DNA from: Methanomassiliicoccaceae archaeon UBA421
GTDB taxonomy: Archaea > Thermoplasmatota > Thermoplasmata > Methanomassiliicoccales > Methanomethylophilaceae
Direction of reading: 5' to 3'
DNA: 64,000 nt
NCBI GenBank assembly: GCA_002498365.1
Contig: DAHB01000004.1
Coordinates: 149,198-213,197, forward strand
Shown: positions 1 to 7,608 of the stretch, piece by piece
How positions within the stretch are numbered: the stretch's first letter is position 1
Layout: each line of letters begins with the position of its first letter
Notes under the pieces: generated by a model
What the model was told of the DNA's origin: nothing
Seen by the model: the letters and a program-made list of their open reading frames with translations, nothing else
Databases searched by the model: none
Program-made: the position numbers and the translations under genes

Positions 1-1127
1 ACGTGTCGAGACAGATAAAGGCCGACGACCTTGCCGTCGCCGCGGTCGCATCGAGCAACCGCAACTTCGAAGGCAGGATCCACCCGTTGGTAAAGGCCAA
101 CTATCTGGCCTCTCCGCCTCTTGTGATCGCATACGCCATCGCGGGAAGGATCGACATAGATTTCGATAACGAGCCCATCGGACAGGCGGGAGGAAGGGAA
201 GTCTACCTGAGGGACATATGGCCGGATGATGCCGACGTCGAGGAGGTAAAGAGCAAGTTCGTCGACTCCGAGACCTTCGCCAAGGAATACCGTAACGTGT
301 TCAAGGGCTCCGAGAGATGGGACAGGATCCCCTGCGAGAGGTCCCCGCTGTTCGCATGGGACGAGAATTCGACGTACATACGGAACCCCCCCTTCTTCGA
401 CGACATATTCGAAGAGCCCGCCATCAGGGACATAGAGGGGGCAAGGTGCCTCGCCATGCTTGGAGATTCGATCACCACCGACCACATCTCTCCGGCAGGG
501 GACTTCCCTGCCGACAGCGACGCGGGCAGATATCTGATGGATCGCGGCGTGGAGAAGAAGGATTTCAATTCCTACGGCTCCCGCAGGGCCAACCACGAGA
601 TAATGGTCCGCGGTACCTTCGCAAACATCCGCCTCAGGAACCGGCTCGTCCCGGGGTCCGAAGGAAGCAGGTCGATATATCTCCCCGACGGAAGCGTGGA
701 CACCATATTCGAGACCTCCGGCAAATACCTGGAGGAGAGGACCCCCCTGATCGTATTGGCCGGGAAGGAGTACGGTACGGGCAGCTCCAGGGACTGGGCC
801 GCCAAAGGCCCCCTCCTGCTGGGCGTCAAGGCCGTCATCGCCGAATCCTTCGAGAGGATACACCGTTCGAACCTGATAGGCATGGGCATAGTGCCGCTTC
901 AGTTCCTGGACGGCCAGAACGCGGAGGCGCTTAAGCTGGACGGCACGGAGACCTTCGACATCGACCTGGAGGGCCTGGAGCCTAAGTGCCTGGTAGGCGT
1001 TACCGCCTACAAAGGGGGCATGAAGCTGGAGTTCGACGTCTTATGCAGGGCCGACGTCCCGGCGGAGATCGATTATCTGGCCAACGGCGGGATCCTCCAG
1101 TACGTGCTGCGCAATATGATACTGTAA
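1..1127 (+). CDS. acnA: Aconitate hydratase, C-terminal part (5' end outside window)
   Basis: This is the last ~374 residues of an AcnA-type aconitase (citrate to isocitrate, cytoplasmic, [4Fe-4S]). The reading frame is open from the first base, so the true start lies upstream; a full AcnA is about 880-900 residues. Visible family motifs are SSNRNFEGRIHP near the left edge, LGDSITTDHISPAG, NSYGSRRANHE, and the swivel-domain segment EYGTGSSRDWAAKG that contributes active-site Ser and Arg. The cluster cysteines would lie in the missing half. It ends in TAA and is followed by a tRNA gene on the same strand. An oxidative or reductive citrate branch for glutamate synthesis is a likely role. Confidence 0.95.
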   Translation, partial: VSRQIKADDLAVAAVASSNRNFEGRIHPLVKANYLASPPLVIAYAIAGRIDIDFDNEPIGQAGGREVYLRDIWPDDADVEEVKSKFVDSETFAKEYRNVFKGSERWDRIPCERSPLFAWDENSTYIRNPPFFDDIFEEPAIRDIEGARCLAMLGDSITTDHISPAGDFPADSDAGRYLMDRGVEKKDFNSYGSRRANHEIMVRGTFANIRLRNRLVPGSEGSRSIYLPDGSVDTIFETSGKYLEERTPLIVLAGKEYGTGSSRDWAAKGPLLLGVKAVIAESFERIHRSNLIGMGIVPLQFLDGQNAEALKLDGTETFDIDLEGLEPKCLVGVTAYKGGMKLEFDVLCRADVPAEIDYLANGGILQYVLRNMIL

Positions 1128-1145
1128 ACCCTTTAGACACAAATC

Positions 1146-1156
1146 TTTTTATCATG
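1146..1156 (+). promoter_or_regulatory. TATA-like box for tRNA-Pro
   Basis: The T-rich stretch TTTTTATCAT lies about 27 nt before the tRNA 5' end, the expected archaeal box A distance. It sits just downstream of the aconitase stop codon, so the tRNA probably has its own promoter. Confidence 0.45.
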
Positions 1157-1178
1157 ATGCGGACTACCCGCAACAGTC

Positions 1179-1254
1179 GGGCCCGTGGGCTAGCTTGGTA
1201 TACTTGTAGCTTCGGGAGCTATAGACTCCGGTTCAAATCCGGGCGGGCCCACCA
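1179..1254 (+). tRNA. tRNA-Pro (anticodon CGG), CCA encoded
   Basis: The acceptor strands GGGCCCG (1179-1185) and CGGGCCC (1244-1250) pair fully. The anticodon stem GTAGC/GCTAT encloses loop TTCGGGA, giving anticodon CGG (Pro, codon CCG). The T arm carries GGTTCAAATCC. The discriminator A is followed directly by CCA in the DNA (1252-1254). The D stem pairs poorly, but every other arm is convincing. Confidence 0.93.
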
Positions 1255-1547
1255 CTTTCTGCTTTCGGAACGCATATCTTGAATTCCGCCAGTTCCGTTC
1301 CCCTTCCGCACTGCAGTATGAGTGACAGATCGCGGTCGCCAGATGCGTGGTCCAGAACAACGGTGAGAACTCCCGGTGCCGCGAATTCGGCCATGAGTCC
1401 GACCGCGTCCGGAAAGATGAGGGTCCCGATGATTGAAACATTCGGTCCCATGTCTTTGCCGGCGAGCATGGGACCTCTGTTCCAAGGGCCCGTTTTCCGT
1501 TCACGGAAGAGATGTAGAGGGTTTCCGATGACGTCGAATTTAGACAT
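1233..1547 (-). CDS. Hypothetical protein, 3' end overlaps tRNA-Pro on the opposite strand
   Basis: An open frame of 104 codons from ATG at 1547 (MSKFDVIG...) shows codon choice like neighbouring genes, with G or C in most third positions, and a plausible mixed hydrophobic sequence (for example NVSIIGTLIFPDAVGLMAEF). I recognise no family. The last ~7 codons are antisense to the T arm and acceptor of tRNA-Pro, which makes the C-terminus suspicious. It could be a real small gene or a decayed gene that now runs into the tRNA. An in-frame ATG 30 nt further upstream (1577) is possible. Confidence 0.35.
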   Translation of the reverse strand: MSKFDVIGNPLHLFRERKTGPWNRGPMLAGKDMGPNVSIIGTLIFPDAVGLMAEFAAPGVLTVVLDHASGDRDLSLILQCGRGTELAEFKICVPKAESGGPARI

Positions 1548-1627
1548 TTTTGTGTTTGCAGAAATAATAATGTACAAAATATCATTTTATTAGGGAAAAT
1601 TAGACATCATCATCAAAAAAGCCTAAA

Positions 1628-1656
1628 TTTTAAATAAGATGCTCTCTTAGTAAGAG
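1628..1656 (+). promoter_or_regulatory. opuA promoter: TATA box followed by a palindromic operator candidate
   Basis: TTTTAAATA (1628-1636) is a good archaeal TATA box and would place transcription start near 1658. Between box and start lies the perfect inverted repeat CTCTTA-G-TAAGAG (1644-1656). A protein bound there would cover the initiation region, so this is a strong position for a repressor site. The cognate regulator is not evident in the window. Confidence 0.6.
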
Positions 1657-1657
1657 A

Positions 1658-1937
1658 CACCTTGACCGAGGGGAAACGATACGGTTTTCACCTCGGTCCT
1701 GATCTCGGAGTATTGTCAGTGCCGGTCAGAGAAAGCAAGTGAGTTTGCTCATAGAGCGGGTTTGCTTCTAAAGGTTCATCCGCTGAAACCTGGAATCTTC
1801 AACGGTCCGCAGACCTCCGGGCTTGCGGGGCGCGACTGAGATCCCTCATTATTTGGATTCCCCAATCAGCGGATGCGCTGTTCCTCTTCCGACCGACAAG
1901 GCTGAATGCTCCGATCCGAAGAAATCGGGGAATAAAA
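1658..1937 (+). ncRNA. Long structured 5' leader of the opuA operon (riboswitch-like candidate)
   Basis: About 280 nt separate the predicted transcription start from the first ATG, unusual in a region where most genes are leaderless. The segment is GC-rich and foldable. GACCGAGG (1664-1671) pairs with CCTCGGTC (1691-1698), extended by GGAAAC/GTTTTC. GGTTCA (1773-1778) pairs with TGAAACC (1784-1790) and exposes loop TCCGC, which can pair with GCGGG at 1756-1760. AGCAA (1734-1738) can pair with either of two TTGCT copies (1745-1749 or 1762-1766). CCGCA/TGCGG (1807/1824) is nested in GGAATC/GATTCC (1792/1856). I see no RNase P, SRP or 5S signatures and cannot match it to a known riboswitch. Function is unknown; it may be a leader or a separate RNA. 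Confidence 0.5.
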
Positions 1938-3335
1938 ATGTCATCCGGAACAACGAGAAAAAGACCGATAAAGGCTGTGGACAACATGTTCCACGACCGT
2001 ATGACGGTCGGTATAGAAAAGATCAGAGCCCGCATCAAGGGCTCAGTCAAGGATTTTACAGAAGAACACCGCCCCCCTCCGAAAAAAGTACGGACCGCGA
2101 AGGAAATATTCGGCGGAGCGGAGACCCCGACGGACAAAGAGGGCAATCAGATCATGATCAGGGTGCGGAACCTATCGAAGATCTACGGAAAGCACCCCGG
2201 GGAAGCGCTCAGACTCCTGGAGGGCGGCCTGAGCAAAGAGGAGGTGCAGGAAAGGACCCCGAACAACGTCGGCCTCTATGACGTGTCCTTCGACGTCATG
2301 AGAGGAGAGATATTCGTGCTCATGGGGCTGTCGGGTTCCGGAAAATCTACCTTGGAACGCTGCATGAACAGGCTCGTCGAACCGACGTCGGGACAAGTGC
2401 TCATAGACGGTCTGGATTTCACCGCCCTCGGCGAAGAGGACCTTCGCATCGCGAGGCGGGAGAAGATGTCCATGGTATTCCAGAACTTCGGACTGCTCCC
2501 CCATAGGGATGTGAAGAACAACGTGGCCTACGGCCTCGAGATGCAGGGCGTCCCTGAATCGAAACGCCTGGAAAAATCAAGGGAGGCAATAGAGCTCGTC
2601 GGCCTTTCGGGGTACGAGGACAGCATGCCTTCCGACCTCAGCGGCGGGATGAAGCAGAGGGTGGGGCTTGCGAGAGCGCTCGCCACCGACCCGGACATAC
2701 TGTTCATGGACGAGGCCTTCAGCGCCCTGGACCCCCTTATCAGGAGCGACATGCAGGACGAGCTCATCAGGATACAGTCCAAACTGGGCAAGACCGTCGT
2801 ATTCGTCACCCACGATCTGGACGAGGCCCTGAAGATGGGCGACAGGATAGCCCTCATGAAAGACGGGAGGATAGTTCAGGTGGGCCGTGCGGAAGAAATA
2901 CTCCAGGACCCCGCGGACGAATACGTGGACCGTTTCGTCAGAGAAGTGGACCGGACCAAGATCTTGACCGCGGGCCTGTTCATGAGGAAGCCCAGGAGGG
3001 TCCTGTACGTCACACAGGGTCCGAGGACCGCGCTGAAGCTCATGGACAGCTCGGACAGGAACGATATGCTGGTCATAAACCGTGACAACCGCCTTCTCGG
3101 AATGGTAGAGTCCGACGACGTGCTCCGTGCGGTACAGTCGGGAGACAAAGACCTTTCGAAAGTGGTCATCAAGGAGATTCCTGCAGTGGGCCCGGACACT
3201 CCCATGAAAGAGGTAATACAGATAATGGTGACCACGGACTTCCCCATCCCCGTGGTGGACGGGGACGGCGTATTCCTGGGAGTGGTGAGCCCTTCGGTGG
3301 CCGCCGACACCATGGGGCCGGGAGGTGAGGAGTGA
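1938..3335 (+). CDS. opuAA: Glycine betaine/proline ABC transporter ATP-binding subunit with tandem CBS domains
   Basis: ATPase of a betaine importer. From ATG 1938 the protein has 465 residues: Walker A GLSGSGKST at 130-138, signature LSGGMKQRVGLARAL near 235, Walker B ILFMDEAFSALDP, then two CBS motifs (about 340-460). CBS pairs in OpuA-type ATPases sense ionic strength or bind nucleotides. The first 72 residues are a charged extension absent from family members, which normally begin at a segment matching MIRVRNLSKIYG here. An internal ATG at 2154, 10 nt after GAGGG, could be the true start and would lengthen the leader. The gene overlaps opuAB by one base (TGATG). Confidence 0.93.
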   Translation: MSSGTTRKRPIKAVDNMFHDRMTVGIEKIRARIKGSVKDFTEEHRPPPKKVRTAKEIFGGAETPTDKEGNQIMIRVRNLSKIYGKHPGEALRLLEGGLSKEEVQERTPNNVGLYDVSFDVMRGEIFVLMGLSGSGKSTLERCMNRLVEPTSGQVLIDGLDFTALGEEDLRIARREKMSMVFQNFGLLPHRDVKNNVAYGLEMQGVPESKRLEKSREAIELVGLSGYEDSMPSDLSGGMKQRVGLARALATDPDILFMDEAFSALDPLIRSDMQDELIRIQSKLGKTVVFVTHDLDEALKMGDRIALMKDGRIVQVGRAEEILQDPADEYVDRFVREVDRTKILTAGLFMRKPRRVLYVTQGPRTALKLMDSSDRNDMLVINRDNRLLGMVESDDVLRAVQSGDKDLSKVVIKEIPAVGPDTPMKEVIQIMVTTDFPIPVVDGDGVFLGVVSPSVAADTMGPGGEE

Positions 3336-4156
3336 TGTCTTCTCCCGTAGGAGTCTTCGCGGACAAGCTTGTGGACTTTATAGAGTACTACTTCGGCTGG
3401 CTGCTGACGCTGTTCAAAGAAATCCTTGATCTGGCACTTGAACTGCTGGGATACGTTCTGAACTATCCCGGTCCGGCATTGTTCATACTGGTGCTAATAG
3501 GCGTTTCGGTGCTGATCACCAAACGCATCGTCCTACCGCTGCTCATCGGCGCGGCCTTCTGCATAATCTGGTGGATGGGATACTGGGAGAGCTCGATGGT
3601 CACGCTCAACATGGTGCTTGTGGCTACTGCCGTAGCCGTTATCATAGCGGTCCCCTTGGGGATCTGGGCGGCCAACAGCGAGAATGCGAATCCCGTAATC
3701 AAGGCTTTGATGGACTTCATGCAGACCATGCCCGCCTTCGTATACCTGATACCGGCGGTCATATTCTTCGGGCTCGGAGCGGTGCCAGGCGTCATAGCCA
3801 CGGTCATCTTCGCCATGCCCCCGGTCGTAAGGCTTACGAACCTGGGCATAAGGCAGGTCCCGCCGGAGATGAACGAGGTTGCGGACGCCTTCGGATCGAC
3901 CAAATGGCAGAAGCTCACCAAAGTTCAACTTCCGATCGCTATGCCTTCGATAATGGCCGGCATCAACCAATGCATCATGCTTTCGCTGTCGATGGTCGTC
4001 ATCGCCGCAATGATCGGCGGAGGAGGACTCGGCGGAGATATCGTGTATGCGCTCAGCAGGATCGACATCGCCATGGGATTCGAGGCCGGCCTGGCAATAG
4101 TGCTGATCGCAGTGACCTTGGACAGATTGACCCAGTCTTTCAAAGGAGAGGCCTGA
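3335..4156 (+). CDS. opuAB: Glycine betaine/proline ABC transporter permease
   Basis: Membrane subunit of the betaine importer, 273 residues with about seven hydrophobic segments. The ATPase-docking EAA loop is visible as the segment from AFGSTKWQKLTKV to PSIMAGI. The preferred start is ATG 3335, overlapping the opuAA stop in TGATG and preceded by GGAGGTGAGG (3321-3330); a GTG one codon earlier is less likely. The N-terminus has an extra hydrophobic stretch before the binding-protein-dependent transport domain, as in other ProW/OpuAB proteins. Twenty-four bases separate it from the binding-protein gene. Confidence 0.93.
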   Translation: MSSPVGVFADKLVDFIEYYFGWLLTLFKEILDLALELLGYVLNYPGPALFILVLIGVSVLITKRIVLPLLIGAAFCIIWWMGYWESSMVTLNMVLVATAVAVIIAVPLGIWAANSENANPVIKALMDFMQTMPAFVYLIPAVIFFGLGAVPGVIATVIFAMPPVVRLTNLGIRQVPPEMNEVADAFGSTKWQKLTKVQLPIAMPSIMAGINQCIMLSLSMVVIAAMIGGGGLGGDIVYALSRIDIAMGFEAGLAIVLIAVTLDRLTQSFKGEA

Positions 4157-4180
4157 GGTAAAGGACACTGGTGGAAAGAA

Positions 4181-5086
4181 ATGAAAACGAAATATCTGAA
4201 GATTGGGGCGATAGCCATAGTTGTCGCCTTCCTTGCCACCGGAACCTATCTCTTCGCAGGCGAATCCTACGACGAAAAAATAGAGAAGACGGGGACGGTG
4301 CTCGAAGACGGGGCCATATCGGGACTTGTGGTGCCCGCATACACGGCAGAATCGCTGAACGTGACTTCAATCTCCGATCTGAACGGTCATGCATCGGAAT
4401 TCGACAATGAGATCATCGGGATCGATCCAGGTGCCGGGATAACGGAACTGACTAAAAAGGTAGTTGACGAGTATGGCCTGAGCCTGAGTTTCGTAACGAG
4501 TTCCGAGGCCGCGATGCTGGCGGCCCTCGATACCGCATACAGGTCCGAGGACCACATAGTCGTTACCCTATGGGACCCTCACTGGGTGACCGGCGTGTAT
4601 GACCTGGTGTACCTTGACGACCCCAAGCTGGTCTACGGCGAGGCGGAGTCCATCGAGTCCTGGGCCAGGCCCGGGCTGATAGCCGAGGATCCGACACTGG
4701 CCAAGATAATGGAGCAATACTCTTTCGAAATTGATGAGTTCAGCGAACTCCTGGCATATATCGAATCCAACAAGGACGGCATGTCCGTCGGCGAGGCGGC
4801 CCGGAACTGGATAGATGAAAACCCGGATGCCAAGGAAAGGTGGCTGGACGGCGTGGAATACCAGGGTGGCCGCGGAAACATCGAGATCGGACTTGTCAGC
4901 TGGGCATGTGCGATCGGCAGCTCCAACGTCCTTAAGATCCTATTAGAGAACGTGGGTTATTCCGTGACGCTGACCACTATCGATGCGGGGGTGATGTACG
5001 CCGGCCTGGCCTATGGGAACATAGACCTGATCACCACGGCCTGGGTGCCGCTGACGCACGCCCAGTATATGGAGAAGTACGCCTGA
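4181..5086 (+). CDS. opuAC: Glycine betaine-binding protein, circularly permuted
   Basis: Extracellular ligand-binding subunit, 301 residues. Residues 5-27 form a membrane anchor or uncleaved signal; there is no lipobox cysteine. The betaine-cage tryptophans are present in the motifs WDPHW, SWACAIGSSNV and AWVPLTH. The order of blocks is unusual: GLVVPAY and SISDL come first, then GIDPGAGI, WDPHW, SWACAIGSSNV and finally AWVPLTH-AQYMEKYA at the very C-terminus. In ProX-type proteins the Trp block begins the domain and GLVVP follows the TH block; in Bacillus-type OpuAC the GLVVP block ends the protein. The TGA stop falls just after YMEKYA, with no downstream continuation in other frames. RBS GTGGAAAG precedes the ATG. 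Confidence 0.92.
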   Translation: MKTKYLKIGAIAIVVAFLATGTYLFAGESYDEKIEKTGTVLEDGAISGLVVPAYTAESLNVTSISDLNGHASEFDNEIIGIDPGAGITELTKKVVDEYGLSLSFVTSSEAAMLAALDTAYRSEDHIVVTLWDPHWVTGVYDLVYLDDPKLVYGEAESIESWARPGLIAEDPTLAKIMEQYSFEIDEFSELLAYIESNKDGMSVGEAARNWIDENPDAKERWLDGVEYQGGRGNIEIGLVSWACAIGSSNVLKILLENVGYSVTLTTIDAGVMYAGLAYGNIDLITTAWVPLTHAQYMEKYA

Positions 5087-5120
5087 GGCAGTTCGGTCGA
5101 AGGGGAAATAAAACTTCTTA

Positions 5121-5137
5121 ACTTTTTTCAGCTTTTT
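5121..5137 (+). terminator. Oligo-T terminator of the opuA operon
   Basis: Two T runs (5123-5128 and 5133-5137) lie 37-51 nt after the opuAC stop in otherwise AT-rich spacer. Runs of T in the non-template strand are the typical archaeal termination signal. Confidence 0.5.
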
Positions 5138-5211
5138 AATGCAACGACCGATGCCTGTCTTGAAAAATGGAAAAATTACATTAATGTCTTCATATGCCGT
5201 TGTTCAGTTAA

Positions 5212-5219
5212 TTTAAAAT
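5212..5219 (+). promoter_or_regulatory. TATA box, zinc-ribbon gene
   Basis: TTTAAAAT is centred 26-27 nt before the ATG at 5243, so the transcript probably starts at the start codon (leaderless). Confidence 0.55.
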
Positions 5220-5242
5220 CAGCAGAGAAGTCATCACGTAAC

Positions 5243-5827
5243 ATGAGGTACTGCACTGTTTGCGGATTTGCTCTCGACGATGATGCCAGATTCTGCCCGG
5301 GGTGCGGGACTCCCGCATCTGCGGAGAGGTCCGTCTTTTCGGACCCTCATGAGGGAGGCACCGGGCCCTCGATAACGGCAGAAAACCTGTTCAATACTAC
5401 GAAACAGGAGCTGTCGGACCTCTTCTCCTACAGCAGGCTGGGAAAGGAATTCACCGGAGATATCTCCTTCGTGCGGGATAGGGTCCGCAGGACCGTGAGC
5501 GGCACGCCGGCGGAGACCCTCCGGAGCATCGCCGATTCCAATATGGCCGACGTGCGCCGGAGGCTGTCGCAGATCGACGACGGCATCAACGACCGGAACT
5601 GGGGCAACATAGTAGATTTCATGAAGAATGGGCTACCGGCGGCGATCGTCTCATACTTCTACGATCCTGCCCTGGCAACCGAAGTGAAGAACGTCATGGA
5701 ACGTCTGAAGGCACTGTCGAGAAAGGGATGGGACAAGACGGGGTTCCTCGGGAAGGCCGCGGTGCCCTCGGCCAAGTTCGAAGACATATACGTGTTGCGT
5801 TACGTGACATCAAACATCAAGTTCTGA
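5243..5827 (+). CDS. Zinc-ribbon protein of unknown function
   Basis: The 194-residue protein opens with a zinc ribbon: CTVC at residues 4-7 and CPGC at 18-21, like the zinc-ribbon head common in archaeal membrane and adaptor proteins. The remainder is charged, largely helical and has no obvious membrane segment; it contains a region rich in Arg/Asp around residues 70-115. I recognise no named family beyond the ribbon. It stands alone, with its own TATA box, and its 3' end nearly abuts the convergent RNA candidate at 5843-6115. Confidence 0.8.
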   Translation: MRYCTVCGFALDDDARFCPGCGTPASAERSVFSDPHEGGTGPSITAENLFNTTKQELSDLFSYSRLGKEFTGDISFVRDRVRRTVSGTPAETLRSIADSNMADVRRRLSQIDDGINDRNWGNIVDFMKNGLPAAIVSYFYDPALATEVKNVMERLKALSRKGWDKTGFLGKAAVPSAKFEDIYVLRYVTSNIKF

Positions 5828-5842
5828 GAAGATCCAGAGGTA

Positions 5843-6115
5843 GCACGCGTGGGGCCTTACGCCGGCTCGTCACCATTTCCGGGCCATTGCTCCACCCAGG
5901 GAGTTTTCCCGGAATCATCGGACACCTTACGCTTCATCCCCAACTTGTGAGGAATCTTCACACATGGGTGGCTCAACCGGAATCGTCAATGACGTTCAGG
6001 CTTGTCATCCACATGCTGTGGGGCTCTGGGCGTTTTGGAAGTGAGCAGCTTTTCCCGATATGGGATCTTTCTCCAGCGTCTTACTCCGCCCGTGCGATTC
6101 CCACGCGTGCATCCA
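5843..6115 (-). ncRNA. Structured non-coding RNA candidate with its own promoter
   Basis: A GC-rich island of about 270 nt lies in AT-rich spacer. Its ends form an 11-bp helix: GCACGCGTGGG (5843-5853) against CCCACGCGTGC (6100-6110). Inside, TTCCGGG (5877-5883) pairs with CCCGGAA (5908-5914) around a CTCC/GGAG hairpin. Further small helices on the minus strand include ATGAC/GTCAT, CCACA/TGTGG, TGTGA/TCACA and GGGCG/CGCCC. A minus-strand TATA box (ATAAATAT, about 6133-6142) predicts a start near 6112, right at the terminal helix. No protein-like frame exists on either strand. It lacks the universal RNase P motif GAGGAAAGUCC and the SRP domain pattern, so identity is open. Confidence 0.55.
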
Positions 6116-6501
6116 CTAATATGAGATATACGATATTTATAATTTTCCCAAGTTACATCCATATGCACACATAAATGCACTGCGTTCCTCTCTGTTTGAT
6201 TATAACGGAACGTCGAGGGCCGATCGTCCAGTTATAAACCGAGCATCAAGAAAAAGGAAAGCCCAGACCGGGCGATAGAAGTATACAGACCGCAGAATCG
6301 ATTGAATTTAAGTATTACCTGGTTCGACAGGCCTTTAAAAAACGTAAATCTTCATGCTTTCTCGTTAGAAGAACCGTCTTATCGGCGGGATTCCGAAGCG
6401 TGCGCGTCGCCGAATGGATGTCGACGGAATTAATCTATGGTTGATCGGCTTCATCGGGGAGGCATGTATTCTCTCTTAAAACCGACCGGCCAGATAGAAA
6501 G
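6116..6501. other. Spacer between the RNA candidate and tRNA-Ile
   Basis: About 385 nt without a convincing gene. It contains the promoter of the RNA candidate (6133-6142), a short GCCC-AGACC-GGGC hairpin near 6270, a second TATA-like stretch (CCTTTAAAAAACG near 6340) and a weak CGGCG/CGCCG stem. The only small open frame (21 codons near 6415) is not persuasive. Confidence 0.5.
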
Positions 6502-6579
6502 TGGTGGGCCCAATGTGATTCGAACACATGACCTCCCGGTTATCAGCCGGGCGCTCCATCCAGGCTAAGCTATGGGCCC
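6502..6579 (-). tRNA. tRNA-Ile (anticodon GAT), CCA encoded
   Basis: On the minus strand the acceptor strands GGGCCCA and TGGGCCC pair fully. The anticodon stem CCCGG/CCGGG encloses CTGATAA, giving GAT. The T arm has GTTCGAATC. CCA is encoded (6504-6502). A TATA-like box TTTATATC on the minus strand (about 6604-6615) sits at the expected distance upstream. Confidence 0.96.
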
Positions 6580-6682
6580 AATAAGGGACTTCAATAAAGA
6601 AGTATGATATAAACATTCCCCTCCCGCGGCCGACTACCAGATAATACGGAAAATTGATAACCGGAACCGGCCATGTGCACCC

Positions 6683-7159
6683 ATGGAGCCCATATTCAGC
6701 GAGAGGATGCGAGTTGTCCCGGTCACGGCAGAAGGGGCCCTGCTCGCCATACTCGTGCCCACCGACGCGTTCATTCTCATCAGCGCCGCTCTCGGATGGG
6801 TCACCTGGTGGCTTTTCGCCGCTATGGCGGCGGTCACGGCATTCATGTTCCTTCTTTCCAGATTATTCATCCTCAAAACCGATGTTTATGACGATAGGGT
6901 AGTGATCAAGTACTTCAAGACCAGAAACTACAGGATGGAAAAGATAAGGGACCGCCGTTACGGTGTGATGAATGACATAAGGAACTTCGCCGGCGTGGGT
7001 CTCCGCGGTCTGCGTTACCGCAACTACCTGTGCGCAGGATGCGAGACGGGAGTTGTTTTTCTCACGCAGGGGTCTGTGGTCGCTGTGTCCTCATATAGGG
7101 CCGAGGAGCTTGCGGGGCTTCTCCCCAAGGCCGTACCTAAACCCAAGGAGGAGGAGTGA
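6683..7159 (+). CDS. Membrane protein with a PH-like cytoplasmic domain (hypothetical)
   Basis: 158 residues. Two hydrophobic segments (about 20-38 and 42-63) form a hairpin, followed by a soluble domain with the pattern LKTDVYDDRVVIKY...YRMEKIRD that resembles bacterial PH-like (bPH) domains placed after a two-helix anchor. No specific function is recognisable. It is translationally coupled to the next gene (TGATG overlap) and the GGAGGAGG at its end serves as that gene's ribosome-binding site. Confidence 0.75.
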   Translation: MEPIFSERMRVVPVTAEGALLAILVPTDAFILISAALGWVTWWLFAAMAAVTAFMFLLSRLFILKTDVYDDRVVIKYFKTRNYRMEKIRDRRYGVMNDIRNFAGVGLRGLRYRNYLCAGCETGVVFLTQGSVVAVSSYRAEELAGLLPKAVPKPKEEE

Positions 7160-7608
7160 TGCAGCCCGTCTTCCGATGGGTCAGAGTCAGAGTCATGTGC
7201 TATGCCACAGAAGATAGGGACAGGATAGCCGAAGTTTTCAGAACGTTCATCGGGACCGACGAATGGAACGAGGATGTGGTCGAGGGTGAGATGGGCAACA
7301 TCACCGTGATAATGGACGCCGAGATCACCAGGCAGAAAGACATCGATGGGATCTTTGTAAGGCTCGGCGATGAGACCGTCGACCGGATATCGTCAGAGCT
7401 CGAAGACCGCACCGACGAAGACTGCACATTCTATGTCAGACTGGACAAGCAGAAGGCATTCTCAGGCACTTACTCGGTGGCGACGGGAGGGGACGTAATA
7501 TCGCTGACATGCAAGATAGCGTCATATCCCGCCAGGCGCGAGCTCGCCGTGGACATTCTGAGACATTATCTCAGCTCTCTCCCCCGGTCGGCGCCTGAAC
7601 CTCTTTGA
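7159..7608 (+). CDS. COG1325-type RNA-binding protein (archaeal exosome-associated family)
   Basis: 149 residues. The pattern VRVMCYATED at the start, VRLDKQKAFSG in the middle and KIASYPARRELAVDILR at the end is that of the archaeal COG1325 family, described as exosome-linked RNA-binding proteins with a dsRBD-like fold. The preferred ATG 7159 overlaps the preceding stop and follows GGAGGAGG. The 3' end overlaps the convergent CNNM-like gene by 38 nt. Function in RNA processing is inferred from the family, not from anything visible here. Confidence 0.78.
   Translation: MQPVFRWVRVRVMCYATEDRDRIAEVFRTFIGTDEWNEDVVEGEMGNITVIMDAEITRQKDIDGIFVRLGDETVDRISSELEDRTDEDCTFYVRLDKQKAFSGTYSVATGGDVISLTCKIASYPARRELAVDILRHYLSSLPRSAPEPL

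Noticed and set aside
1219..1585. Several overlapping minus-strand frames containing GPPGFEPES-like peptides
   Set aside because: That peptide pattern is the usual artefact of translating a tRNA gene; only the frame ending at 1233 shows coding-like codon use, and it is kept at low confidence.
5843..6110. RNase P RNA or SRP RNA identity for the structured island
   Set aside because: The RNase P core GAGGAAAGUCC is absent on both strands. The GGAAG...AGCAGC sequence on the plus strand resembles SRP helix 8, but the long SRP helix 5 cannot be formed and the good promoter is on the other strand.
6116..6501. Small gene near 6415 (21 codons)
   Set aside because: Too short, no ribosome-binding site or clear promoter and no supporting pattern.
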